Origin: Candidatus Krumholzibacteriota bacterium | GTDB taxonomy: Bacteria > Krumholzibacteriota > Krumholzibacteriia > JAJRXK01 | Length of the DNA: 64,000 bases | Assembly: GCA_029262065.1 (NCBI GenBank) | Contig: JAJDAC010000027.1 | Coordinates: 124,001-188,000 of the forward strand | Reading direction: 5' to 3' | Shown: positions 27,842-35,553 of the stretch, piece after piece | How the letters are laid out: every line of letters begins with the position of its first letter | How positions within the stretch are numbered: position 1 is the first letter of the stretch | Made by a program: the position numbers and the translations under genes | Notes under the pieces: model-generated | What the model was told of the DNA's origin: nothing | Database searches by the model: none | Seen by the model: only the letters and a program-made list of their open reading frames with translations

Positions 27842-30800
27842 ATGATCGGCCGGTTGCTTTTGGCTGGGCTTCTTGTCCTTTCTACCACCGAGGCAACACC
27901 AGCGTGGGCTGAGCCTGACATCCAGGTTGTTCCGTCTACTTCGATCGACGAGTCGCTGTTCACCGGTGAATCGTCCAACCGGTTGCTCACGATCTCAAAC
28001 CTGGGATCGTCCGAGCTGGTCTGGCAAATAGAACGACGACCAACCCTCCCACTGACCGATCTGACACCACCCAACGGACCAGGCCGTGACTTCGACGGCA
28101 CGTTGTTCGTTCCGCCCACGCGGGGTGCGATCATCAGCGCCAACCTGGGAAAACTCGATGGTATCGACATTCTCTGGGACCTCTCACAGGGCCAAGCGCT
28201 GTCCTCGTTCTGGTCGACACTCATTGACGACCTCACATTGCGAGGAGCCAAGGTTACCGAGAAGCAGCAGACCATCACGTCGACGCTACTCGATGGCTTC
28301 GACGTATTCTGGTCCACCGACGTAACTGGGTCCTGGAGTGCGACCGAACGAGCTGTTCTGAAAACGTGGATCGAGAACGGGGGCAGTCTGCTGCTGGGGG
28401 GTGACAACCCAGAAACCGTGGACGCCTTCAACCAGCTACTGCAGGAAGTGGTGAGCGGACTGAAGCTGTCGCCGGTAGACGGGACACCCGGACTGACCAC
28501 CGATATCACGAGCCACCCCACGACCGACGGCGTGGGTGCGATCCTGCTCGACGGAAACGTCGCCCACATCACCGAGATTCTTCCGCCCGCCGGCCGGCTG
28601 TTCGGTGACGTGTCGGGTCTGCCAGCGGGGGCATGGTCGGAGGTGGGCCTTGGAAGAATGATCGTCATTACCGACGAGCTTTTCGCCAACGGTCGCATCG
28701 GCGCAGCCGACGGGCAGCTGTTTGGCAATCAGATCTTCGACTGGTTCAATCGTCTGGGCTGGCTTGCGACCGGGCAGACCGCCGGCACGCTGGCCCCGGC
28801 TGCTTCCGTCACGGTGGACGTGGGCTTCGACGCATTCGGACTAGCCGGCGGCATCTACGAAGCCGAGTTGGTGGTCCTGAGCAACGACGGCGCTCAGAGC
28901 GAAGTCACGGTTCCCGTGACCCTCACCGTGGTTGGGGCTCCCGACATAGCGGTAGAAGGGACACCACTGGATTTTGGCGACGTGGTCGTTGGGGAATCAT
29001 CAACGTTGCCGATCACCGTACGCAATCTGGGGTCGGAGGTGCTGACCGTCACTTCGGTTTCGTTGGGCGACTCCGCGTTCTCGGCCAGTCTCACGGCATT
29101 CACGGTTGCACCCGGCGAGGCCGAGGTCGTGGACGTGACGTTCGTCCCGGCTGCCCCGGGCATGCGGGCAACCGCCCTTCTCATGTCCAGCGACGACCCC
29201 GACGAAGGCACTGTGATTGGGTCCGCTACCGGCACCGGCATCCTGCCCCCAGCCACGATCGAGCTGGCGGCGGGTTTTGCCGCGGGACAGAGTGGAGATG
29301 TTGTCCTGGTGCCGCTCATTGCAACCGACCTTGTTGCGGCGAAGAACGGTGATGCCTCTCGCCTGGCGGGGTTGGATCTGCTGATGGACTGGGATCCGGC
29401 GGTCGCGACATTGCAAGACGTGCTCGTAACACCAGCCACCGCTACATGGGCATTGCAGTTCAACGCCTCGAACGGACAGGTGGACATTGCCACCGCGGGA
29501 CTCGATGTGGTGGACGTGGTGTCCGACGGAGTCGAGTTGCTCCAACTCGAGTTTGTGCTTGGCGGTCCGCCCGCGATCATTCCTTTGATGGTCTCGCAAA
29601 CCCAGTTGTTCGACCTGGACCAGGTGGGCATCGATCACTTGACCGTGGACGGTCAGCTGAGCGTGGTCTCAGCCTCCGACGTATTGCAACTGGCCCTGGG
29701 CAATTCATCGGGACAGCCCGGGCAGATGGTCGACGTACCTTTTTCGGTCCAGCGTCTGTTCGCAGCCAAGGCCGGCGACCCATCCCGACTGGCCGGGATC
29801 GATTTCGAGGCCAGCTGGGACTCCACGGCGGCGGCGTTGGTGGGTATGACGCAGACTTCCGCCACCGCCAATTGGACCGTCTTGTCCAACCCAATGGCGG
29901 GACACGTGGACGTGTCCATGGCCGGACTCGACGTGGTCGACGTTCCCACCACGGGAATCGACATGTTGCATTTGAGTTTCCAACTCTTGGAGGAAGGAAT
30001 CGATACTCCGCTCACGTTGTTCGAAACGCGAGCGTTCGACGTGGTTCAGGAACCCATCGTTCATCAGACGCAGGACGGATTCCTTTCCGCCGATTGCCTC
30101 AAGGGCGACGTCGTTCGCGACGGCGAAATCAACTCCGCCGATGGTATTCGAACGTTGCTGTTTGCCGTTGGGTCCCTGGTGCCGTCGCCACTCGAGCTTT
30201 GCGCGGCCGACATGAACTCGGATGGCGTCATCGACGTTGGGGATGTGGTTTTGGTGCTACAGGCGGCCGTGGGAGAGCTTCCGCCCGCTTCGAGTGAAGT
30301 GCTGTCGCCGCGGGTCTATGCCTTTGCCGCGGGTCTCGACGCCATGCACCTGCGACTGCAGGAATCCGCGGGCGTGGAACTGGAGCTCAGTTTCGACCCC
30401 CAGACCGTTGACTTCATTGGAGCCCAGGCCCTGGGGTCGGGCACATTGGTCGCGGCCAACGAAGTGTCCGACGGATTGGTCCGACTCGGTGTAGCCAGTT
30501 CGCTTGCGCAGGACAGCGAGATCGAATTGCAATTCACCGTGACTGGCTCCCATGCAACCGTTCAAATCTCCAATGCTTCCGCGTTCGACTCCAACGGCGA
30601 GAAGTTACCGTTGGACTTGCTCAACGGCTCGTTCACGTTCGGCGTTACCGCGGCCGACGACGTGCCCACGGTGGGTCCCACTCGCTTGCTGCGCGCCATG
30701 CCCAACCCATTCAACCCCCGCACTCAATTGCGCTTCGTCTTGGCCGCGGCCGGTGACGCAACGCTCGGCATATACAACGTGGCCGGCCGACTGGTACGCA

Positions 30801-30952
30801 GCGTCGTGTTGCACAGCATGCCCGTGGGATCGCACGCCTTGTCGTGGGACGGGCGCGACGATAGTGGGCTGCGGGTTTCAAGTGGCGCGTATATCGTGCG
30901 CCTGGACACCGCGAACGGCACGGACACCACCCGAATCGTCCTTCTCAAGTAG
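27842..30952 (+). CDS. Secreted multi-domain cohesin-dockerin protein with C-terminal sorting-like domain
   Basis: 1036 residues; GGAGG six bases before the ATG. Signal peptide 1-23 (ending PAWA). Residues ~85-300 form a Rossmann-like glutamine-amidotransferase-type fold (DUF4350-like; GFDVFWSTDV, IENGGSLLLGGDN) without an obvious catalytic triad. Around 375-470 is an ASH/HYDIN-type domain (LDFGDVVVGESSTLPITVRN). Two cohesin-like domains (~480-600, 615-735) follow, each with DVVDV before the last strands. Then come dockerin-like loops (DGEINSADGIRTLLF, DMNSDGVIDVGDVVLVLQ), a further cohesin-like region and NPFNPRTQLRFVL to the end TRIVLLK. The 3' end overlaps the facing SRPBCC gene by 8 bases. 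Confidence 0.85.
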   Translation: MIGRLLLAGLLVLSTTEATPAWAEPDIQVVPSTSIDESLFTGESSNRLLTISNLGSSELVWQIERRPTLPLTDLTPPNGPGRDFDGTLFVPPTRGAIISANLGKLDGIDILWDLSQGQALSSFWSTLIDDLTLRGAKVTEKQQTITSTLLDGFDVFWSTDVTGSWSATERAVLKTWIENGGSLLLGGDNPETVDAFNQLLQEVVSGLKLSPVDGTPGLTTDITSHPTTDGVGAILLDGNVAHITEILPPAGRLFGDVSGLPAGAWSEVGLGRMIVITDELFANGRIGAADGQLFGNQIFDWFNRLGWLATGQTAGTLAPAASVTVDVGFDAFGLAGGIYEAELVVLSNDGAQSEVTVPVTLTVVGAPDIAVEGTPLDFGDVVVGESSTLPITVRNLGSEVLTVTSVSLGDSAFSASLTAFTVAPGEAEVVDVTFVPAAPGMRATALLMSSDDPDEGTVIGSATGTGILPPATIELAAGFAAGQSGDVVLVPLIATDLVAAKNGDASRLAGLDLLMDWDPAVATLQDVLVTPATATWALQFNASNGQVDIATAGLDVVDVVSDGVELLQLEFVLGGPPAIIPLMVSQTQLFDLDQVGIDHLTVDGQLSVVSASDVLQLALGNSSGQPGQMVDVPFSVQRLFAAKAGDPSRLAGIDFEASWDSTAAALVGMTQTSATANWTVLSNPMAGHVDVSMAGLDVVDVPTTGIDMLHLSFQLLEEGIDTPLTLFETRAFDVVQEPIVHQTQDGFLSADCLKGDVVRDGEINSADGIRTLLFAVGSLVPSPLELCAADMNSDGVIDVGDVVLVLQAAVGELPPASSEVLSPRVYAFAAGLDAMHLRLQESAGVELELSFDPQTVDFIGAQALGSGTLVAANEVSDGLVRLGVASSLAQDSEIELQFTVTGSHATVQISNASAFDSNGEKLPLDLLNGSFTFGVTAADDVPTVGPTRLLRAMPNPFNPRTQLRFVLAAAGDATLGIYNVAGRLVRSVVLHSMPVGSHALSWDGRDDSGLRVSSGAYIVRLDTANGTDTTRIVLLK

Positions 30953-31409
30953 ACATGGCGGCCACGTAGTCTGCGAATCCCTTCCCGAAGAGCGCCTTCC
31001 ATCCGTCGGCGATGCCCTCCAGTTGAGCGTCATTGATTCTGCCGACGATCGAATCGCTTATGGTCAGGACCGAGCCCTTTCCTTGGGGCGCGAGCGCGAT
31101 CTTCAACATCGATACGTTTGGTCCGCCCCAGTCGGCCGCTGCGTGCCCGACCAGATACAAGCGCGAGCCAGGCGTGACCATTTGTACCGTGTACCAGACG
31201 AGTTCGTTTCCGTCGGGAGTTTCTTCCACCAACGAACCGCCGGCGCGCGTTTCCAGTCGCACCACGCTGCCTTCTCCGGTGGCCCGGAAGTCCGGCAACC
31301 ACCACTTGTCGATCTCCTCGGTCAACGCGCGCCAAGCCTTCTCGGGTGACGCTCGCAGTTCGACTTCGAGTTCGAACTGTCCTATCTGTGCCGGTTCTAC
31401 TGCGGCCAT
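30945..31409 (-). CDS. SRPBCC (AHSA1-like) domain protein
   Basis: 154 residues from the ATG at 31409 (GGAGG four bases upstream). The START/Bet v1-like fold of the AHSA1 group is recognisable from FELEVELRASPEKAWRALTE, the WWLPDF region and a long C-terminal helix (GIADGWKALFGKGFADYV). These proteins bind hydrophobic ligands; the function of most bacterial ones is unknown. The 5' end overlaps the preceding arsR-type gene by 13 bases. The ArsR-SRPBCC pair is a common bacterial two-gene unit. Confidence 0.84.
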   Translation of the reverse strand: MAAVEPAQIGQFELEVELRASPEKAWRALTEEIDKWWLPDFRATGEGSVVRLETRAGGSLVEETPDGNELVWYTVQMVTPGSRLYLVGHAAADWGGPNVSMLKIALAPQGKGSVLTISDSIVGRINDAQLEGIADGWKALFGKGFADYVAAMST

Positions 31410-31732
31410 GGTTCCTCCTGGTCTTCGACGAAACTCTTCAGGCGATTCACAGCCTGGGTGAGGTGACGCACCTGTCCATGGATCCATCGTCCGCAGACAC
31501 GGTCGATGGGTACGGGGTTGATGTAGTTCCAACGATGGCGCCCCTCGCGGCGCACCACCACCAGTCCCGCATCTTCGAGAACGCCCAGATGCTTCATGAC
31601 CGCGGTGCGGCACAGGTCAGAATGCTTTGCTACCAACTCTCCGGTGGTCAGAGGCTCTGACGCCAGATCGTCCAGCAGTGCACGGCGGGTCGGGTCACCC
31701 AGGGCTTTCCATATGAGATCTTCGTTAGTCAT
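31397..31732 (-). CDS. ArsR-family winged-helix repressor
   Basis: 111 residues from the ATG at 31732; an in-frame ATG at 31750 adds six. Winged helix: IWKALGDPTRRALLDDL, the recognition helix CRTAVMKHLGVLEDAGLV and the wing VVVRREGRHRWNYINP. No CxC metal motif is present in the third helix, so it belongs to the non-metal ArsR group that controls an adjacent SRPBCC gene. It precedes and overlaps that gene. A perfect palindrome covers both candidate start codons, which fits autoregulation. Confidence 0.85.
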   Translation of the reverse strand: MTNEDLIWKALGDPTRRALLDDLASEPLTTGELVAKHSDLCRTAVMKHLGVLEDAGLVVVRREGRHRWNYINPVPIDRVCGRWIHGQVRHLTQAVNRLKSFVEDQEEPWPQ

Positions 31733-31750
31733 GTCACTATATGGTGACAT
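31731..31750. promoter_or_regulatory. Palindromic operator candidate at the arsR start
   Basis: ATGTCAC and GTGACAT are perfect 7-base inverted arms separated by TATATG. The site covers both candidate arsR start codons. Its position and symmetry fit binding by a dimeric ArsR protein, with a very short or absent leader on the transcript. Confidence 0.55.
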
Positions 31751-31968
31751 ATATCCAGGGCACAGTCAACCGACTTGATTGGTCTCCGGATGAAATCAGT
31801 AGGTGATTGGGTAGGTGGTCGCGCTGTCAGCCGTGAGAGAAGCTGGACGAGCGCGACCACAGATTGCGCGTGCGCGAGACGCTGCGCAATTCGAAACGCA
31901 CGCCCCCCGTGCCGGAGGACGGCGCTCGCTGATCATCGATCGGAAGAGCTATACCGCGAAGTTGCGAA

Positions 31969-32103
31969 CTAGGCGGAAGTCTCCGGTGCGGTCTCCGTGG
32001 TGCTTTCCTGGGTGTCGGCTTCGGACGACTCGGAAAAGTCCGGCGTGCAACCGTAAAGGGCGATCAAGGAAAGGATCGAGAGCATCGCGATGAACTTGCG
32101 CAT
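31969..32103 (-). CDS. Very small lipoprotein (44 residues)
   Basis: Begins MRKFIAMLSILSLIALYGC: a full lipoprotein signal with Cys at position 19. A 25-residue acidic Ser/Thr/Glu tail without predicted fold follows. GAGG lies ~6 bases before the ATG. Length and composition resemble entericidin-like or small envelope lipoproteins, but no family was recognised. It is followed by ~220 bases without a gene and preceded by another lipoprotein gene. Confidence 0.65.
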   Translation of the reverse strand: MRKFIAMLSILSLIALYGCTPDFSESSEADTQESTTETAPETSA

Positions 32104-32229
32104 CTTTGACCTCGGAGTCAGAAGGAACGTCACTGTCCGAGCACCTGTTGGCACTCGGTCTCACTTATTGTTCACCAAGCATAGACTGTGGCACCAGAAC
32201 AATACAAGCGCCGATGCTCTGTCCGAGGC

Positions 32230-32778
32230 CTAGTGGCCGTTTTCTACGCTTTCGGTGGATGCTTCAGCTTCCTTGATGGCGTCAGACATCGATTCGCCCA
32301 GGTCTTCCATGGCGTCGGCCATACCGTCAGCCATACCCTGCATCGCTTCCTGCATGCCGTCGGCCATGGCTTGACCCATCTGTTCGAAGGCGCCGCCGAA
32401 CATACCCTGCATCATGCTCTGGGTGGTCTGGTCCAGGTCGACCAGCCACTCACCGTTCTTCTCCACGAGAATGGTCGAGAACGAGATGGTCATGGTGGCG
32501 TCTTCTTCGCCGGCTACCACCTTGGTTTCGATCTCGGCGCCGTCGTCGGTCTTCGTCAACTTGCCCAGCGTGAGATCCTTCGGTCGCTTGTCGCTGTCGA
32601 GATTCAGCTTGGCGTTTTCCGACGGCAGGCTCAGTGCCTCGACGGTGGCCGCATCGCCTTCCATGGCGGCATTCCAGAACTGATCGGCAATTTGCTCCGG
32701 GCCAGCACCGCTCTGGGAACAGCCCACGGCAATCAGCGCGAAAAGGCCAACCACGGCGAGTAGGGAGGGAGTGCGCAT
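32230..32778 (-). CDS. Lipoprotein with DUF4878-like domain and Met/Ala/Gly-rich amphipathic tail
   Basis: 182 residues from the ATG at 32778 (GAGG upstream). Signal ending ALIAVGC, Cys ~20. Residues ~25-120 (PEQIADQFWNAAMEGDAATV ... NGEWLVDLDQTT) match the NTF2-like DUF4878 pattern of small lipoproteins. From ~123 a ~50-residue helix repeats M-x-x-G/A-M-A-D-G-M units: QMGQAMADGMQEAMQGMADG then MADAMEDLGESMSDAIKEA. This is strongly amphipathic with one Met or Ala face. The tail may bind membranes or metal (inference). Confidence 0.72.
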   Translation of the reverse strand: MRTPSLLAVVGLFALIAVGCSQSGAGPEQIADQFWNAAMEGDAATVEALSLPSENAKLNLDSDKRPKDLTLGKLTKTDDGAEIETKVVAGEEDATMTISFSTILVEKNGEWLVDLDQTTQSMMQGMFGGAFEQMGQAMADGMQEAMQGMADGMADAMEDLGESMSDAIKEAEASTESVENGH

Positions 32779-32874
32779 TTTGGGATCCTCTTGCAGATAT
32801 GAACCGTAAGCCGGGAAAGAGAACCCGGCCGACAAAAACTCATTGGTCAATTGCAAGGTGTGTGCCGACGGAGA

Positions 32875-33393
32875 TCACTCTGTCGCGGTTGGCGGAAAAA
32901 CGCAGACCATGAGGATCTCGTCGTGCGATTCCCCGTCGACCACGATATAAGCCGGTTCCCTCCCGTATTCAACGAAACCCAGGCTCAGATACAACTCACG
33001 CGCCGACGTGTTGGTTGCGATCACGCCCAGGTATACCTGGCGAAGGCCGGGCATTGCCCTCGACCGGTCGAGAGCGTGTTGCAACAACTCTCGGCCGATG
33101 CCGCGCCCGCGCCAGGCTTCATCGACGTACATTCCCCAGAGAAACGCCTTGTGGGCACGTTTGATTTTCTGTTCGCGTAGCACGCCGACGACGCCCACGA
33201 GGGTTTCGTTGTCGAACGCACCCAGCACGAAGCGTCCCGGTGTGGGGCTCAGTCGTTGCGCCACCTCATCCGGCGATCGACGGCGTTCTTCTTCGTAGCT
33301 CGACGCAAAAGCCGTGGGTTGTTCGGCAAGCCCGCGCAGACGAATGTCCTGGAACCTGTCGGCATGGGTTTGGTCGAGCAGCTGAATGTTCAC
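32875..33393 (-). CDS. GNAT-family N-acetyltransferase
   Basis: 172 residues from a GTG at 33393 (GGGAGG ~10 bases upstream; an in-frame GTG at 33411 is the alternative). The acetyl-CoA-binding motif A is clear: GMYVDEAWRGRGIGRELLQHAL with R/Q-x-x-G-x-G/A, followed by the VYLGVIATNTSARELYLSLGF motif B. It has the length and order of small-molecule or protein N-acetyltransferases; the substrate is unknown. Confidence 0.84.
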   Translation of the reverse strand: MNIQLLDQTHADRFQDIRLRGLAEQPTAFASSYEEERRRSPDEVAQRLSPTPGRFVLGAFDNETLVGVVGVLREQKIKRAHKAFLWGMYVDEAWRGRGIGRELLQHALDRSRAMPGLRQVYLGVIATNTSARELYLSLGFVEYGREPAYIVVDGESHDEILMVCVFPPTATE

Positions 33394-33453
33394 CTCTCGA
33401 CGGCCTCCCACTTCTTGACAACATCCACGCCTGGTCTCACCGGCCTGAAACCC

Positions 33454-35517
33454 CTACTTCAAGAGAACCATCTTGCGCTCGTAGGAACCGCCCGGGAACT
33501 GGAATCGATAGAAATAGATTCCGCTGGCCAGCCGACTGCCGGCATCATCACGGCCGTCCCAACGAGCCGAGTAATTTCCCGCCGTGGCGTAGTTTCGATC
33601 TACCAGAGTGCGCACCAGCGCGCCGGCCGCCGAGTACACCCGCAAACTGGCGTGCCCGGGCTCCACCAAGGAGTACTCGATCCGGGTCTGTGGGTTGAAC
33701 GGATTGGGTACGTTCTGACCCAGACGATCCCGCAACGTCGGGAGATCCGGCGCAGCAGTAGGCGCGTTCACAGTGCCCGTGATGGTCCGTGCACATGGGC
33801 TTCCCTCGTTGAAGAACGCCCGGCTCAGGGTAACGGTGGTCGAGGTTCCGAGCAGCGGCACCAGAAGTTGAACCTCGACCTCGACGAGCGGGAGAGTTCC
33901 CGTCAACGGATTCGCACCCGCGTAAACGACGATGAGCTGCCCCGGCAAGCTGTTCGTGACCACGGAGCCACCGCTCGACAACGTACCCACGTTGGATGCG
34001 CTGTTCATCTGCAGTCTCGATGCGTCGTAGTTCAACGTCAGCTCGTAGCCGAAAATCCCCATCCCCGTAACATCACGGTCGATCTGGACGGGCAAGAGGG
34101 TTGGGCTGAAAGAGAGCAATGTGGCCGTGGGTGCAGAGATGTAGAAGTCACACACATCGATGGTGCCACTCACGTCGCTGGCCCCCACGTTGTCGACCAC
34201 AGAAACCTCGGTTTGGCCTCGGCCGATGGCGGTGAACAAACCAGTGGCGTCGATCGACCCCACTGCACCGTCGACGACGCTCCAGACCAGCGGCGGCACG
34301 GTGATTCCGGACACCCCGAACTGCACTGTCTCCCCCACGACCAGGGTGGCCGTGTTGGGAGATATTGTGATCACGGGGAACGCATTCACAGTGACGAAGC
34401 CGTTGGTATTGGCCGATGGATAGACTTCGTTGAAGAGCGCTTCCTGGATGGTGATGCTGGAAGACGACGTGGCCGTGGGTTCGATCTGAAAGTCCAACAG
34501 GACCAGCGTCCCGGCCGCGGTGAGAGGATTCACACCCGCCATGGAAACAATGATCTGACCCGCCGAGACATTCACGGCCGGGGTCGCCCAGCCCGCACCA
34601 CTGACAAGCGTGCCCGCCGTGGTTACGCCCAACGCGGTGACCCGCGATGCCGTGTACGTCAACCGGAACTCGGCCGATGTGATCGCAAACGGGCCGGGGT
34701 CGGTGATGATCAGGGGAACCTGCACCACATCGCCTGGCGCACCGGCGACGGTGCCGGCGGTCAACCGCAACGCACGCACGTCCACCACGCCACTGGTGGT
34801 GTCCATGAGTCCCATATCGTCGGTCGAAGTTACCGCCACCGCACCTGGAGCAAGACCGTTCAAGACCGCGTCGCCCGCAAAGTCGGCGACCGCGGGATTG
34901 CTGGAAGAATACGTGAACGGCGGCGTGCCCCCGGAAGTTGTGAACGCCAGGGCCTCACCCACCGCGATCTCGCCACTGTTGGGCGAAACGGCAATAACGG
35001 GAAGTGCCGTGGCCGTGAGCAGTCCATTGGTAGTGCCGGTTACCGCGGGCGAACCCTCGTTGAAGAGTGCGTTCGCCAAAGTAAGCGTGGTCGAACCGGC
35101 CGTCGGTCCCAGCGTGAACAGAAGGTTCACCAACGTTCCAGTTCCCGACAGCGGCTGGGTATTCGACCCCACTACCGTCACGGTGCCCGGGCCAAAGCTC
35201 ACCGTAGGCGCAGCCCAACTGTCGGTAAGCGTGCCCGTGCCATCGGTGGTCGCGAATGAGGCTCTCGTCGCCGACCAGGTAATCGTCACTTCGTAGGAGA
35301 CAACTCCCAGCCCGGTCACGTCGTCAACGGTTATGGGAACCGAGACCGTGTCGCCCACGAATCCCGCGCCAGTGCCCACGGACACCGACACGGCCTGCGC
35401 GACGCCGATTCCCATACCGTGGCTGACGATCAAGGCAACCAAGATCATGGCCGCCGTAACGCCGGCCTTCATGCGTTTCGTTCGTAGTACTGTTGTTCTT
35501 GAATTCACGGTCAGCAT
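33454..35517 (-). CDS. Secreted protein with three cohesin-like domains, Ig-like linkers and sorting-like C-terminus
   Basis: 687 residues from the ATG at 35517 (GGGAGG upstream). The signal sequence follows a positively charged start (~24-42, ending AQA). Three cohesin-like domains at ~43-155, ~240-355 and ~455-570 share T-x-x-(A/D)-x-(R/S)-(A/V) and the closing L-x-x-A-x-F-N-E-x-x-P strand (ALFNEGSP, ALFNEVYP, AFFNEGSP). Big_2/Ig-like linkers (PNSGEIAVGEALAFT, PNTATLVVGETVQFG) separate them. The C-terminal NPFNPQTRIEYSL module ends ERKMVLLK. No dockerin is visible. It lies 36 bases downstream of the beta-helix gene, so co-transcription is likely. Confidence 0.84.
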   Translation of the reverse strand: MLTVNSRTTVLRTKRMKAGVTAAMILVALIVSHGMGIGVAQAVSVSVGTGAGFVGDTVSVPITVDDVTGLGVVSYEVTITWSATRASFATTDGTGTLTDSWAAPTVSFGPGTVTVVGSNTQPLSGTGTLVNLLFTLGPTAGSTTLTLANALFNEGSPAVTGTTNGLLTATALPVIAVSPNSGEIAVGEALAFTTSGGTPPFTYSSSNPAVADFAGDAVLNGLAPGAVAVTSTDDMGLMDTTSGVVDVRALRLTAGTVAGAPGDVVQVPLIITDPGPFAITSAEFRLTYTASRVTALGVTTAGTLVSGAGWATPAVNVSAGQIIVSMAGVNPLTAAGTLVLLDFQIEPTATSSSSITIQEALFNEVYPSANTNGFVTVNAFPVITISPNTATLVVGETVQFGVSGITVPPLVWSVVDGAVGSIDATGLFTAIGRGQTEVSVVDNVGASDVSGTIDVCDFYISAPTATLLSFSPTLLPVQIDRDVTGMGIFGYELTLNYDASRLQMNSASNVGTLSSGGSVVTNSLPGQLIVVYAGANPLTGTLPLVEVEVQLLVPLLGTSTTVTLSRAFFNEGSPCARTITGTVNAPTAAPDLPTLRDRLGQNVPNPFNPQTRIEYSLVEPGHASLRVYSAAGALVRTLVDRNYATAGNYSARWDGRDDAGSRLASGIYFYRFQFPGGSYERKMVLLK

Positions 35518-35553
35518 TGGAGGTCCTCCCTTCTGCTGGTGATGGGCCAACCG

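Noticed and set aside
33256-35259. Plus-strand open frame of 667 codons opposite the three-cohesin gene
   Set aside because: Same reason: low-complexity Arg/His-rich translation with no recognisable motif.
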